From Aurelia coerulea (Eukaryota; Cnidaria; Scyphozoa; Semaeostomeae; Ulmaridae), in the NCBI GenBank assembly GCA_039566865.1, contig CM076959.1, positions 11,949,501 to 12,013,500 on the forward strand: a stretch of 64,000 nt of DNA. The letters are read 5' to 3'. Position 1 is the stretch's first letter. Every line of letters begins with the position of its first letter. Below are positions 9,630-20,141 of the stretch, one piece after another. A program made the translations under genes and the position numbers. The notes under the pieces were generated by a model. It searched no databases, had not been told where the DNA came from, and worked only from the letters and a program-made list of their open reading frames with translations.

Positions 9630-12287
9630 TTGATGATGCAGGTTGATATAAGTCAATGGCGGGCAGCAATCGGTACCTTCCACTTGTCCTCCTTCACAAC
9701 CAAACAAATGCGCCAATTTTCGTTCTTTTTGATAATGTTAACGGTCCTAAGGTTTTACCTATTTTGCTGCTTTTTCGTGATGGTATCAGTTCTACTATTA
9801 CCCTTCTCCTTTATCATCCAGGTCTGTGCAGAGTACACGTTTTACCCCTCTTCCACTTTCTTGCAGGTATTTGCTAGCTTATATGCATATGCCAAAATAT
9901 TACTTTATACAGTGCTCGAGTTGACCAAAAGGCTTCACTTCATCATACCTAGAGCACTGAAATGCTTCACAGTCAAACGCTTACCTCATGTTTACGGATA
10001 CCCTTATGCATTGTTTGTTTTGTACTACATGCTGCATATGCATTGGATTACGAACAGGACCATATTACTAAGCGGTGACGTCGAAACAAACCCTGGTCCG
10101 AACTTAAATACTTTCAGTTTTTGTACATGGAATCTAAATAGCATTACTGCACATGATTTTACCAGAATTTCCCAAATTGAGGCGTATAATTCAATCTATA
10201 ATTATGACCTCATAGGAATTGTTGAGACTCATCTTGATAGCACTGTTGAAGATGGTAATCTGATGCTAGATGGTTATACATTCATCAAAGATAACCATCC
10301 ATTAAATGTAAAACGGAGAGGTGTAGGGTTGTATATAAAAGATTCTTTTCCAGCTACAAATATACCTGACATCGTGACAGTTCCTGAATGCATCGTTTGT
10401 GAAATTCAACTAAACCGGAACAAGTATTTCTTTGCAACTATCTATAGAAGTCCCAGTCAGAGTGCAACAGAGTTAGATAATTTTATGGAAAATTTTGAGC
10501 TAATGTTATCCAAGATGGCTGCTGAGAATCCCTATTGCGTTATCATTACTGGTGATTTTAATGCTCGCTTCCCTCAGTGGTGGGAAAATGATTTAGAAAA
10601 TGACGCAGGAAGATCACTCGAGCCATTCATTGCAGATCTTGGGCTCCAACAACTAATTTCTGAACCAACTCATTTTATGGGTGAGTCCAGATCATGTATC
10701 GATCTGATATTAACGGATCAGCCAATCTTTTTATCGAATCTGGAGTTCACCCTTCGCTTCATGAACAATGCCACCATCAAATCATTTGGGGTAAACTGAC
10801 AATAGACAACTTGTCCCTCTTGCCATTCAAGCGAAAAGTCTGGTCTTCCAACAAAGCTGATATAAATTCAATAAGGAAAAGCATAGACATGTTTAATTGG
10901 CGTGAAACTCTCGATGAAATTGGTTGCTCACACTTGAAAGTGATAAAGCTAAATGAAATTTTGTTGAATATTTTCTCCAACTTCATACCCAATAAAATCA
11001 TCACAGTTAGGCCTCAGCAGTCTCCTTGGATAACCCAGCCTATCAAAAATTTCATACGCAAGAAGAATCTAGCGTACAGAAACTTTGTGAAAAATGGTCA
11101 ACCAGAAGATAAATTAGCGGGTATACAGGAGATGATATCTCAAGGGTCCAAGCTTATTGGGAATGCTAAGCAGAAATACTTGATGAACATAGGGCGCACG
11201 CTGGCAAATCCTAATACTGGAAGAAAATATTACTGGTCACTGATCAATAAAATCTTGAATAAAGCTAAAATACCAATAATTCCCCCTCTCTTAGAAAATG
11301 ACATATTTGTCTTGGACTTTTCTGCTAAGGCACAAATCTTTAATGATTATTTTGTACTCCAATGTACAACCTTGGATACTGCAAGCGAAATACCAGCTGC
11401 CTTTCAGCCAGAAGCACCATCACTCTCAGATTTTCACATTTCCGATGAGAAAATATTAAAGATAATTCGATCAATGAATCCGAACAAGGCTCATGGCTGG
11501 GACGAAATATCAGGTCGCATGATAAAAATATGTGATTGGACTTTAGTTGGGCCTCTAAAGCTAATATTTGAAGCTTGCTTAGTCCATGGTATCTTCCCTG
11601 AAACTTGGAAAAGAGCAAACGTTGTACCTGTACATAAAAAGAACAGCAAGAACTTTAAAGGAAACTACCGTCCAATTTCCTTGCTTCCACTGTTTGGAAA
11701 AATCTTAGACAATCTACGAGCATTTGAATTCAAATAATTTACTCAACCCTAACCAATCAGGATTTCGCCCGGGTGATTCTACGATCAACCAGCTACTATC
11801 AATAGTACATACCATACCTTTGACTGTAATCCTACACTCGACGTAAGATCAGTATACCTTGACATATCTAAAGCATTCGATAGAGTGTGGCACGAAGGTC
11901 TCATCTTTAAACTACGTCGCTGTGGTATCTCTGGTCAATTACTGTCTTTGATTCGAAGTTTCCTCGCAGACAGGAAACAACGTACTGTGTTGAACGGCAA
12001 AGCATCTGACTGGGGAAAAATCTCTGCCGGTGTCCCCCAGGGGTCTATATTAGGCCCTCTTTTCTTTTTGGTATATATTAACGACCTAACAGATAACCTA
12101 ATTTGTAACGTAAAACTTTTTGCAGATGATACATCTCTTTTCACCGTTGTCCGTGACCCTGTGTCCGCTGCGAATGATATGAACCATGATTTGCGTCTGA
12201 TTACACAATGGGCAAACAAATGGAAAATGTCTTTTAACCCAGACCCTACGAAACAAGCGGTCGAAATAACATTTTTAAGAAAGAGGA
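9630..12287 (+). pseudogene. LINE ORF2: hydrophobic leader, 2A motif, APE endonuclease, RT (group A)
   Basis: The first frame (9630-10799) opens with about 145 residues rich in hydrophobic segments, then DVETNPGP at residues 150-157, the 2A translational-recoding consensus. The APE-type endonuclease follows at once: WN near 167, ETHLD, YRSP, TGDFNA near 308, and SCIDLILTD near 357. The domain ends, after a frameshift near 10750, at GVHPSLHEQCHHQI. RT continues with KAHGWDEISGRM, ETWKRANVVPV, NYRPISLLP, then further frameshifts near 11705 and 11815, DISKAFDRVWH (motif A), GVPQGSILGPLFF (motif B), and FADDTSLF (motif C). Sequence stops at about 12287, just before another TIR element, so the thumb and 3' end are missing. 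An N-terminal 2A before the endonuclease is known from some animal CR1/L2-type LINEs. At least three frameshifts make this copy dead. Confidence 0.9.
10074..10100 (+). other. 2A-like ribosome-skipping motif (GDVETNPGP)
   Basis: Codons 149-157 of the LINE frame read G-D-V-E-T-N-P-G-P, fitting the D-V/I-E-x-N-P-G-P consensus exactly. Peptide-bond skipping would fall between Gly156 and Pro157, releasing the hydrophobic leader from the endonuclease-RT polyprotein. Upstream residues ITNRTILLS fit the usual hydrophobic helix before the motif. All key residues are intact although the downstream ORF is frameshifted. Confidence 0.9.
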
Positions 12288-12300
12288 ATTTGTGGTACAG

Positions 12301-12919
12301 TAAGGTCCCGAATTTAAGAAACCACCTGAAAGAAACTTTTAGGCTATACTGAAAAATAATTAGCCCCCTTACTCATAAGTAACTTTTGAGGCTCATATCC
12401 AAAATGAAGTTTCTTGTATTTTGATCAATACTAAGTCCTGGTCTGACGGTCTGGGGAGTATTCCACTGCATGCAGGGCTCACGAGAAATTGCTACGAAGA
12501 TGTCTTTGGTATAATGTGAATCAACGGAACTAAGTAGAAGCAATCTATAAATAGGACAAAGAAAACTCCTACGCACGTTATTGTTCCTCTGGCTAAGATA
12601 TATCCATGAACGTCTCGAAATCATCAAATACAATAGGCTAATAATAGAATACCCAGACTCCTTCCGCGCAGGGCTTTTATCTCTGTTGATTCTCTAACAG
12701 ATTTTTAACAAAATCTTAATTAATGTTCTTGACAATCATTGATAACATACACATATATCAATAAATAACCCTTTTCTGTTGTAACCTATTTTTCCAGGAC
12801 TTTCATGAAAAGAAATTAGAAAATTAAGAAACTTTCAGGCTAAAAGAGTGAAAAGTATCATAGATATGAAATCTTTAGGCCGAGGTGTAAAAAAGTGGTT
12901 TCTTAAATGCGGGGCCTTA
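12301..12919. mobile_element. TIR element related to the AAGAAACT family
   Basis: Left end AAGGTCCCGAATTTAAGAAA and right end (reverse complement) AAGGCCCCGCATTTAAGAAA form an imperfect TIR of about 25 bp with TA at both outer edges. Inner AAGAAACTTT motifs repeat near both ends. It sits at the point where the 2A LINE breaks off. Non-coding. Confidence 0.6.
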
Positions 12920-13202
12920 ATGTATCGTTTTCAAATCACCATTATCTATTTAGCAAACACTTAAAGTGAATATGACGTGAACACTTTTATTGCCTTTACT
13001 TATGTAATAAACATCGCATACGAGTGACAAGATTTTCTACGCGGCTTCTTTGAAACCCTGAAAACCCCTATAAGGACTGCACTGCTCCTTTATGCATTGG
13101 TATCTCCATATTGCCCACCCAAACACTTTATGTCACAAGTCAAAACTCGACCCAGATCTCCTAAGCACTTTTTTGAGACGAAAGTTAATTCTCAAATAAC
13201 CC

Positions 13203-14220
13203 GGGTGTCCCAAAATGATGTATTATTGTTTGATTGCTTACATGCCCATAACCAATGAACCGATTTTCAGAAACTTTGTTTTATTTGATTGCCTAACGGC
13301 TATATTGTATTTAGAGATGTTGGCTTTGGTTTTAGCACGGTGTTTTCATGTCGAAAAGAAGATTGATAAACCTGCTCAAATTCAAGCCTTAGATGGCATG
13401 AGAAAGAAACGGCCTATTTTTCCAGTCAACAGTTTTGACGTGGTACAAAAGGCCGAACTGCTATTCGTATTTTCTAAACTCAGTATTGACTGAATTCATA
13501 TTCTCTAAACGACATATGTTCTCTGAACGACATATAAGTTCAGACTTTTGCATCACATCTAAAATGTCGACGGGGAAAGATGTCGTTTCTTTTTCATGAC
13601 ATTTAAGGCTGCAGTTTGACCAGGTTTATCGATCTTCTTTTCAACATGAAAACATCGGCGTAAACCACAACCAACATCCTCGAATATAATTTAGCTCTTC
13701 GGCAATCGGATAAAACAAAGTTTTTTGAAATCAGTTCATCGGTTATGGACATATAAGGAGGGGGGCTTTGGGGGTACTAGAACCCGCAAACCCGGACCAA
13801 AATTAGCAAAAACCCGAAAACCCGCTAGCAAAAAATTCGAAACCCGAAATTGCACTTCGGAACGCAAAATTTCAATTTTCGGTAATAATCTTCGACTATT
13901 TCCGACATTTTCGTTCTCACTGACACTCTGTGCATCTTTTCAAGCATTCGGAAGCTGGTTTTTCGATCTCGGCTAACTAAAAGAGAATTTATGACTTCCA
14001 AAACCCGAAAACATTGAATTTTTGAAAGAAATCCCAAAACCCGAGCATCGAAATTGGCCAAACCCGCAACCCGTGGAGCATCTCAAAACCCGAAGACCCG
14101 CACGATTTAGACGTAAAACCCGAAACCCGAGGGCAAAAATTGGACAAACCCGCAACCCGTGAAACCCCAAAGCCCCCCTCTATAAGCAATCAAACGATAA
14201 TACATCATTTTGGGACACCC
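13203..14220. mobile_element. Long foldback element interrupted by a MITE
   Basis: GGGTGTCCCAAAATGATGTA at 13203 is mirrored at 14201-14220. Arms continue inward: the CCCATAACC region near 13243 pairs with GGTTATGGAC at 13741; GTTTTCATG near 13343 pairs with the CATGAAAAC segment near 13645. The right arm is split between 13755 and 14181 by a separate 425-bp MITE. Arms are about 250 bp with a short loop near 13450-13540. No coding sequence. Confidence 0.8.
13756..14180. mobile_element. MITE M, copy 1 (GAGGGGGGCTTTGGGG termini)
   Basis: The left end contains GAGGGGGGCTTTGGGG and the right end its exact complement CCCCAAAGCCCCCCTC, flanked on both sides by TATA (4-bp target duplication). The interior is dense in AACCCG motifs on one strand. 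A near-identical 426-bp copy lies at 39687-40112. It inserted into the right arm of the surrounding foldback. Superfamily unknown. Confidence 0.85.
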
Positions 14221-14311
14221 CAAAAAAGTTTAACCTTGACATTCGAAATCAACAAACTCAAATTGACCTTTTTCATCAATAAAGATGTTTGCGTCATATT
14301 CACTTTAATTT

Positions 14312-15441
14312 TTTCATTTCATTTTAAAATTGTTTACCCAGGGTACAAATTCAGTATAAATACTGTTTTACAATTGGCCCTGCAAAAAATTACTTACAAA
14401 ATTAAAGAATTATATACTACAAAATTTACAATAAAAAGAGCGGAATACGTCAAAATTAAAGATATATTAATTTACAGCGATACACCTCCATATATAAAAG
14501 GTTTATTTTTCATTGATTTTGGACTTGAAGGCATTGATTGAGGGAGCCATCTTTGTATCCAAATCAAGACTGTTCCAGAGACTGGCCCCACGATAAGCAA
14601 AGGATTTTTGGCCATTGCCAGTTCTCAACATGGGTATTGCAAGGTTTGTTTTAGAGTTTCTTAACTCTCTTGGATGTACATCGGACAATCTCACGAAGAG
14701 ATCGCTAAGATATTGAGGTGCAAGAGAGTTAAGAGATTTGTAAACCATAGAACCTGTTTCTTTATTTATCAGCTTTTGTACAGATGGCCAACCAAGTCTC
14801 TGGAGCAAAGGAGCTGCAGATGCATCGAAAGGGCTATTTGTTACTATTCTGGCTGCTTTATTCTGTAATTTTTGAAGCACGTCTAGCTTTGAAGCACCAC
14901 AAGAGCCCCAGACAGAACAACAGTAGCTGAAATGTGGCTCCGTGATGCTTCTATATAAATTTATCAAAGTGTCAGTTTGAACAAAATTTTTTGCATACTT
15001 CAATAGGCCAATAGCTCTGGAGATCTTCTTTTGAACCGCGCTTATATGACTTTCCCAGGTAAGGCAATTATCAATCATGACCCCGAGGTATTTTGTTTCG
15101 TTTACCAGGTTGATTTCCTCGCCCCCTACTTTGAAAGAAGGAAGTGTGCTAAGATTGTTTTTTAGTTTTTTAATTTTTGGCTTTGAACCAATTATCATAG
15201 CCTGGGTTTTAACAACATTAAGGGAAAGCTTATTGCCTTGTAGCCACCTTTCAATGTACGACAGCTCCTCGTTGATTACTAGGTCCAGGTCCTCACTTTT
15301 ATCAGAAGAATACGAAATTGCTGTGTCGTCGGCATACATGGTTGCCTTTGCTTTCTTTAGAGCAAATGGCAAGTCATTTATGTATAGTAGAAAAAGAAGA
15401 GGCCCTAGGCACGATCCCTGTGGCACTCCAATATCAATCAT
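14312..15441 (-). mobile_element. 5'-truncated LINE (group B)
   Basis: An intact RT C-terminal frame followed by an AT-rich 3' UTR, ending near 14312 in a TTTCATTTCATTTT tract that is the complement of the tail type at 8277-8323. The 5' break at 15441 is abrupt, typical of incomplete target-primed reverse transcription. Confidence 0.75.
14503..15441 (-). CDS. LINE reverse transcriptase, C-terminal part (group B)
   Basis: An uninterrupted 312-codon frame starts in RT motif B (GVPQGSCLGPLLFLLYIND at residues 5-23) and contains the catalytic YADDTA at 36-41. After that come LQGNKLSLNVVKTQAM, TKYLGVMIDNCLTWESHI, a thumb region (EPHFSYCCSVWG) and a C-terminal FAYRGASLWNSL block. It is the closest relative in the window of the RT part of the chimeric ORF at 6693-8108. 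Fingers, motif A and the endonuclease are absent, so it is inactive as an enzyme. Lack of stops suggests a fairly recent insertion. The N-terminal methionine is an artefact of truncation. Confidence 0.88.
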   Translation of the reverse strand: MIDIGVPQGSCLGPLLFLLYINDLPFALKKAKATMYADDTAISYSSDKSEDLDLVINEELSYIERWLQGNKLSLNVVKTQAMIIGSKPKIKKLKNNLSTLPSFKVGGEEINLVNETKYLGVMIDNCLTWESHISAVQKKISRAIGLLKYAKNFVQTDTLINLYRSITEPHFSYCCSVWGSCGASKLDVLQKLQNKAARIVTNSPFDASAAPLLQRLGWPSVQKLINKETGSMVYKSLNSLAPQYLSDLFVRLSDVHPRELRNSKTNLAIPMLRTGNGQKSFAYRGASLWNSLDLDTKMAPSINAFKSKINEK

Positions 15442-15892
15442 TTAAGGTGAATATACGCAAAACCTGAACTACAAACCCGTGTCACAAATTTTTGATAGAA
15501 CGTACTGTCTTGAAATAATACCACTTTAAATTAATGTAAATGTCTGAAATGTCTTTTTACTTTAAGACCTTTTTAAAAATTGGACCAGTGAATCTATTAC
15601 TAAATTACTAATCGCTGACACCATTTCGTAGTTATATGCTTTGTGCATGTGTCAAGCGATTCGATTAACCTGTTGGGTGCACGAAGATTTTTTAGTACCT
15701 ACCAGTACCGATACTCCACAGAATCCTGTTTCGAGAAATCGGGTTTTGTCGAAGTGAAGCAAAAATTTTGGGAAAACGATTGTGCATGAAAGGTCACGCA
15801 GTAAGGCTTACACGTGGACTTGGTAAAGCATCATGTCGATGAAATAGCAGCACGGGATGTTATGAATATAGCTGCAAGGTCAAATGGGTTCA
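15442..15892. other. Unassigned stretch
   Basis: No recognised gene, terminal repeat or microsatellite. It separates the truncated LINE from the next TIR element. Confidence 0.5.
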
Positions 15893-16757
15893 CAGGGTAT
15901 CTTTTAAGGATTTTCCATTGGTGGGGCAAATAACCAAAAGAGCTCCAAATTTTTACGGTATGACTTTACCACAAAGACAAAAGTAAATTGCTTATCACTT
16001 ATAAAGTCCGGTCACTACTTTCAAAACTGCATCGGAAAAAAATGTTTTTGATATATACATAAATTTACATAGAAGCAAAATTTTTCCTAAAAACACACAA
16101 TTTTCTATCTTGGTAAGTGAATACAGGCAGCTGGATGAACTCCAACAGAATAACTGCATTTGAGGGGAAGATGCGAATGAATCCACAGGGAGGGGGACGA
16201 TTTCTGCACTTAAGTGGAGTGGACTATATATGGAATTCACTTACCAGGACAGCAAAATTCAAATGCTTATTATACAATCTATCCAGTTCCAGAAACATGA
16301 ATTTACCAAATCAAAGTCCAAAAATACAATCGATACGTTTTTCATTCCCAGACTGAGGCCTATATTTCTTTTCATGTCGAACATTCTTCATGAGCCTGAA
16401 AAGCATAAAGCATGAAAAGAATGATCATCGATCGCCTGCACAAATAACAAAATGGTCGAATGTTCTCATACAACCCAATTCAATAGTAGCTTTGGCCTTT
16501 GGGCACACTCAAATCATGATTATCATTTTCATTCTCAACAAATAGTTTCTGTTTCCAGTTGTGATCAATGATTTTCTGAGATTTTGTTTCAGCTAGCAAC
16601 ATCAATAACAATGCTTTGTTTACAAGGAAAAATGAAAAGGGCCCCATTTTGACTTAGGTCACTGGGGCAAAAGTACTAATTTTTCCCTCACTACTGGGAC
16701 AAGCAAAGGCCCCACTGGGCAAATGTCCCATCAGTCAGTACGATAAAAGATACCCTG
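15893..16757. mobile_element. TIR element with CAGGGTATCTTTTA ends
   Basis: CAGGGTATCTTTTA at 15893 is mirrored by TAAAAGATACCCTG ending at 16757, a perfect 14-bp TIR. No clear target duplication is visible. Interior frames (for example 16117-16356) have no recognised domain. A CAG start suggests a CACTA-like or hAT-like element, but this is a guess. Confidence 0.6.
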
Positions 16758-16950
16758 CTTTAATCTCGTGATGCCTATGACCGGAATTTTTGAGAAACAG
16801 GATTCGCACCTTTTAAGATGCTCAAATTTTCATTTGATTATGGCTATTTCTGGAAGTGAGTTGGTTTAAACGGTACACGAATGCTTATACAATCAGATTC
16901 TGAATAAAGCGAGAAATTGAGAATTTTTCGTCTAAAGGGTTATAGTAGCC

Positions 16951-17526
16951 TTAATCCTATCTCAGCTACCCTCCCCCCCCCCCCAACCAAACTTTTATTC
17001 GCCAAGTCGCCAGTATCCAAAGGAGGATGCCAAGATTCCGCTACTTTGACTTTATATCTATTCTGTATCGAATGATGAAATTTTTTTAAGATTCTAAACA
17101 TAGAACCGTAACCATGGCAAACCAATGTTTTGCTGTGTAGTCAACTAAATTTGTATACTTTTTTTTATTGTTGCAGATATTATCTCAAATATATGCCAAA
17201 TTATGCTTACACATGTATTTGATGATATCCAACTCAATTTGAAACAAAAATATTTCAATTTAGTGCCTCATTTGATTGTCTAAATCATGTTGGTAATAAT
17301 CATGACAATCATAACTTGATATCTTCTTATTGTCATGGCAACAAGAACGATAGAGATAATTTGATTTAATGGCGTGATTTTGATTGTTTGCATCAAAGTC
17401 AATCTATTTACCAGGTTTAAAGATTATAGCTACTATATTAGCAGAGAACAAGAGGGGGGGGGGGGGGGGTGTGGAATCAACCCCCTTCCCAGGTATTGAA
17501 AAAAGTCCTAGGTGAGATAGGGTTAA
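16951..17526. mobile_element. piggyBac-like TTAA element D
   Basis: TTAA-TCCTATCTCAGC at 16951 and, in reverse, TTAA-CCCTATCTCACC at 17526 give a TTAA target duplication with CCCTAT-type ends shared with elements A and C. Poly-C and poly-G runs lie just inside the ends (16972-16983 and 17453-17469). Non-coding. Confidence 0.7.
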
Positions 17527-17544
17527 GTTAAGTGGACTTACAGT

Positions 17545-17596
17545 TATTCAGCGATGCTATTCAGCGATGCTATTCAGCGATGCTATTCAGCGATGC
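17545..17596. repeat. 13-bp tandem repeat (TATTCAGCGATGC x4)
   Basis: Four perfect units in a row directly outside the right end of the TTAA element. Confidence 0.9.
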
Positions 17597-18223
17597 TACC
17601 CAAAATACAGCAAAACGAATGCCACTTCCTGTTGTTTCATCATAAATTGAGATCAAATACAATAGGCTATATTTAGATAGCCCAGTCCCCGTGGCTAAAG
17701 CAAATGTAAAATTTGTTGATTTACTTTAAGATGTACACAAAGTAAAGACGATTTAAAGTTCTTTAATTCTTTTATTCTATTCTTCTACTCTCATAAGATT
17801 ATTCTCATATGTTGATTCACTTTAGATTGACTTAGTGAGGGAATTCATCAGTGATTTTGCTCAACTGGAAAATTGCCTATAGTTGACGTTCAAAGGAATG
17901 TAAATCCCCCCGGTAAGTTAGACAATGCACCTGTCTCCTCTTTGGCCTAGATCACACTACTAAGTACTTGTTCGGCTTCTCATTTCATACAACACAAAGC
18001 AACGCACTGCAGTCCTACATCAATTTTTAATTGGAAAATCGCAGCCGTTGACAAATCTTCTCAAAGTGTTCCGCTCAGTCAAAACTTACTGCGAACCTTG
18101 TGGAAAAGGCAGGCTGAGGGAAAAGCTCTTTCCTGCCTGGTGAGGGCTAATGTTTTCCTCAATTTGCTTGACCCAGGAATATTTTGTTACTACTGAGTTG
18201 GCTGCAATTTTGAAAACCTCTAG
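17597..18223. other. Unassigned stretch
   Basis: AT-rich, no recognised coding motif or repeat apart from simple A/T-rich tracts. Confidence 0.5.
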
Positions 18224-18455
18224 TACACTTATTTTTTGTAAGAAACTGCCCACAAGAAACTCAACTCTCAGATCCCCAAAAATTTAAGAAACTCCAGTGC
18301 TGGAAAAATCTAAGTAAAGAAACTATCTATTTGATAAAGGAAATCATTGACATATTTTTATTTTACTTTCAAAGAAACTCGTAAGAAACTCTGAGTACTC
18401 ATAATCTGATAATGTTAAGAAACTTTCAGTACTGGCCAAATTTCTTAGTTCTTCC
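18224..18455. mobile_element. AAGAAACT-family element (T), right end decayed
   Basis: Starts TA-CACTTATTTTTTGTAAGAAACT and contains seven GAAACT octamer-type motifs in 230 bp, in one orientation. It is homologous to the reverse complement of 50790-51165, including the CAGTACTGGCCA segment, but lacks a readable right TIR. Confidence 0.65.
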
Positions 18456-18562
18456 CAACCTTGACACGACATCTAATATCAGACAGAATCTAGTATATTA
18501 TCCTTTATCCATTAGTTTTCTAATCGTTCGTAGTGTACAGTTACTTGCATGTAGGTTAACGT

Positions 18563-18954
18563 TACACTCATTTTTTTTATAAGAAACTAAGGTCCCCGGT
18601 GCTGGTAGGCAGTTTCTTAAATTTTTGGGCCATTTTGCTACCACAAGTTTCTTACGTGTTTCTTATATTTTTATTGCCGGAAGTTTAGAGTTGATTTTGT
18701 CTTGTCTAAAGGGCTCCCAAATTACTTAGTAAAATCACAAAACGAGTAAATAACATGATTCGCACTCAAAATAATGTCCAAACAGTTGCTTTAACTGCAC
18801 AATGTCAAAATATTTTGAGTGTGATAGGAAAATTAAAACTGAAAACTGCAGAAGTTTCTTAGCTTTTTTCAATTCAGGTAGGGTCGTTTCTTAGCTTTCG
18901 AAAAATTGAGCCTACCGTTTCTTATAAGCGGTTTCTTATAAAAAAATGAGTGTA
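18563..18954. mobile_element. AAGAAACT-family element (T), complete copy
   Basis: TA-CACTCATTTTTTTT-ATAAGAAAC at the left and its mirror GTTTCTTAT-AAAAAAATGAGTG-TA at the right form TIRs of about 22 bp with a TA target duplication, as in Tc1/mariner-type elements. Several TTTCTTA motifs recur inside. Non-coding. Confidence 0.8.
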
Positions 18955-19353
18955 TATGTCTTTATGTTTTTGGCCATGGGGTAGTAATTGTTTTTCGCTC
19001 CCCCAGATATCGTTCCCGTAGTGTTGTATAGTAATTAGATAAGTATTGTAGATTGTAGAATTTATTGTAAACTTTTTAAATGAATTATATAAAAAAAAGA
19101 AACAAAATTAGAAGCAGTAAGAACTTTTTAATAGTTAAATTGAAGGATCTTATGGCAAATACGTCGCTGAACCCTCATTCTTGATGAGCCCGGGGCCAAC
19201 ACTGTTTCTTTTCTATCTGATGTTTTATATATCAAGAACATATCTGCAGCAATATAAGAAACTAGACTATTTCATAATACATGCATTCAAAAATGAGAAA
19301 CAAATCAAGAAAATTCTGGAGCTGAAATGCGCAAATTTCGTCCAACTTTTAGT

Positions 19354-19580
19354 AAACGTATTTTTTTTATAAGAAACCCCTCACAAGAAGCTCAGACTCT
19401 CAGTTCGCCAAAAAATGTTTTTCTTTGTTCTCACTTGTTTCCTGTATCATATTACTCGGAAAGTACTTAAGTAATGTCTAAACATTGAAAAGACTTTGTT
19501 TTAAAATTTTTTAGGAGGGCACAGATCTGATAATTTTCAGGAACTCCGAATTCTTACTTTCTTATAGAAAATACGTGTCC
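19354..19580. mobile_element. AAGAAACT-family element (T), short copy
   Basis: Begins ACGTATTTTTTTTATAAGAA and ends TTTCTTATAGAAAATACGTG. Inner sequence (CACTTGTTTCCTGTATCATA) is shared with the 50790-51165 copy in reverse. Confidence 0.65.
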
Positions 19581-19936
19581 TATGGCCTGATCCAAGATTC
19601 TTATCAAGGAGCGTTTCCTGGCGTAAATACCGCCCTGCACAAACCGTAAAAATAGATGTTTATGTGATTGCTCTGCTTCTTTTTCATTTTGAGTTGTAAC
19701 AGATCATTTTTTATGTAAATCTCATATATTTTGAGATTTTGCCCAATTTCGATTGCCCCCACCCCTACCCTATGCAAGAAATAATCATGCAAGAATTTTA
19801 AAATAGTTGAGATCGAAAATGGAACGTCACGTTCTTTTTAGCAAATCGCTGATTCGAATATAGTTAGCAAAAATAATTAACTTGATAAATCTTTTGACCA
19901 TTTGATTAGCTTATACTTGACAAATTTCTCTCAAAT
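19581..19936. other. Region 5' of the myosin RLC start codon
   Basis: AT-rich, no recognised element. It should contain the 5' UTR and possibly the promoter or a splice acceptor of the RLC gene, but no TATA box or initiator could be picked out with confidence. Confidence 0.4.
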
Positions 19937-20141
19937 ATGGCAACGTCCAGAAGAAGCAGATCTGATTTAAGGTCAGGACAAGCAAGAAGTCGCACAGCTT
20001 TAAATGCACCTTCGAGACCTCAAAGAGCAACTTCCTTACATTCAGTGCATTCAGTAGCGTCAACTTCACAAGTTCGACTTCAGCTCTTCCGAGAGGCATT
20101 TAATTTCATTGATCAAGATGGAGATCAAATTATATCTAAAG
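19937..20141 (+). CDS. Myosin regulatory light chain, exon 1 (coding)
   Basis: Codes for residues 1-68 plus the first base of codon 69. A basic, serine/threonine-rich N-terminus leads to RPQRATS at 27-33. This is the myosin light chain kinase site of non-muscle and smooth-muscle RLCs, with Thr32/Ser33 matching vertebrate Thr18/Ser19. LFREAFNFIDQDGDQIISK follows as the first EF-hand: loop ligands Asp59, Asp61, Asp63 and, after splicing, Asp70 at position 12. RLCs bind the neck IQ motif of myosin II heavy chain, and phosphorylation switches actomyosin contraction on. The exon ends AAAG|GTATGA, a good donor. The N-terminus is about 15 residues longer than vertebrate MYL9. The ATG at 19937 is the first in frame with this exon. 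The ortholog could be muscle or cytoplasmic; the RATS site favours a phosphorylatable RLC. Confidence 0.88.
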
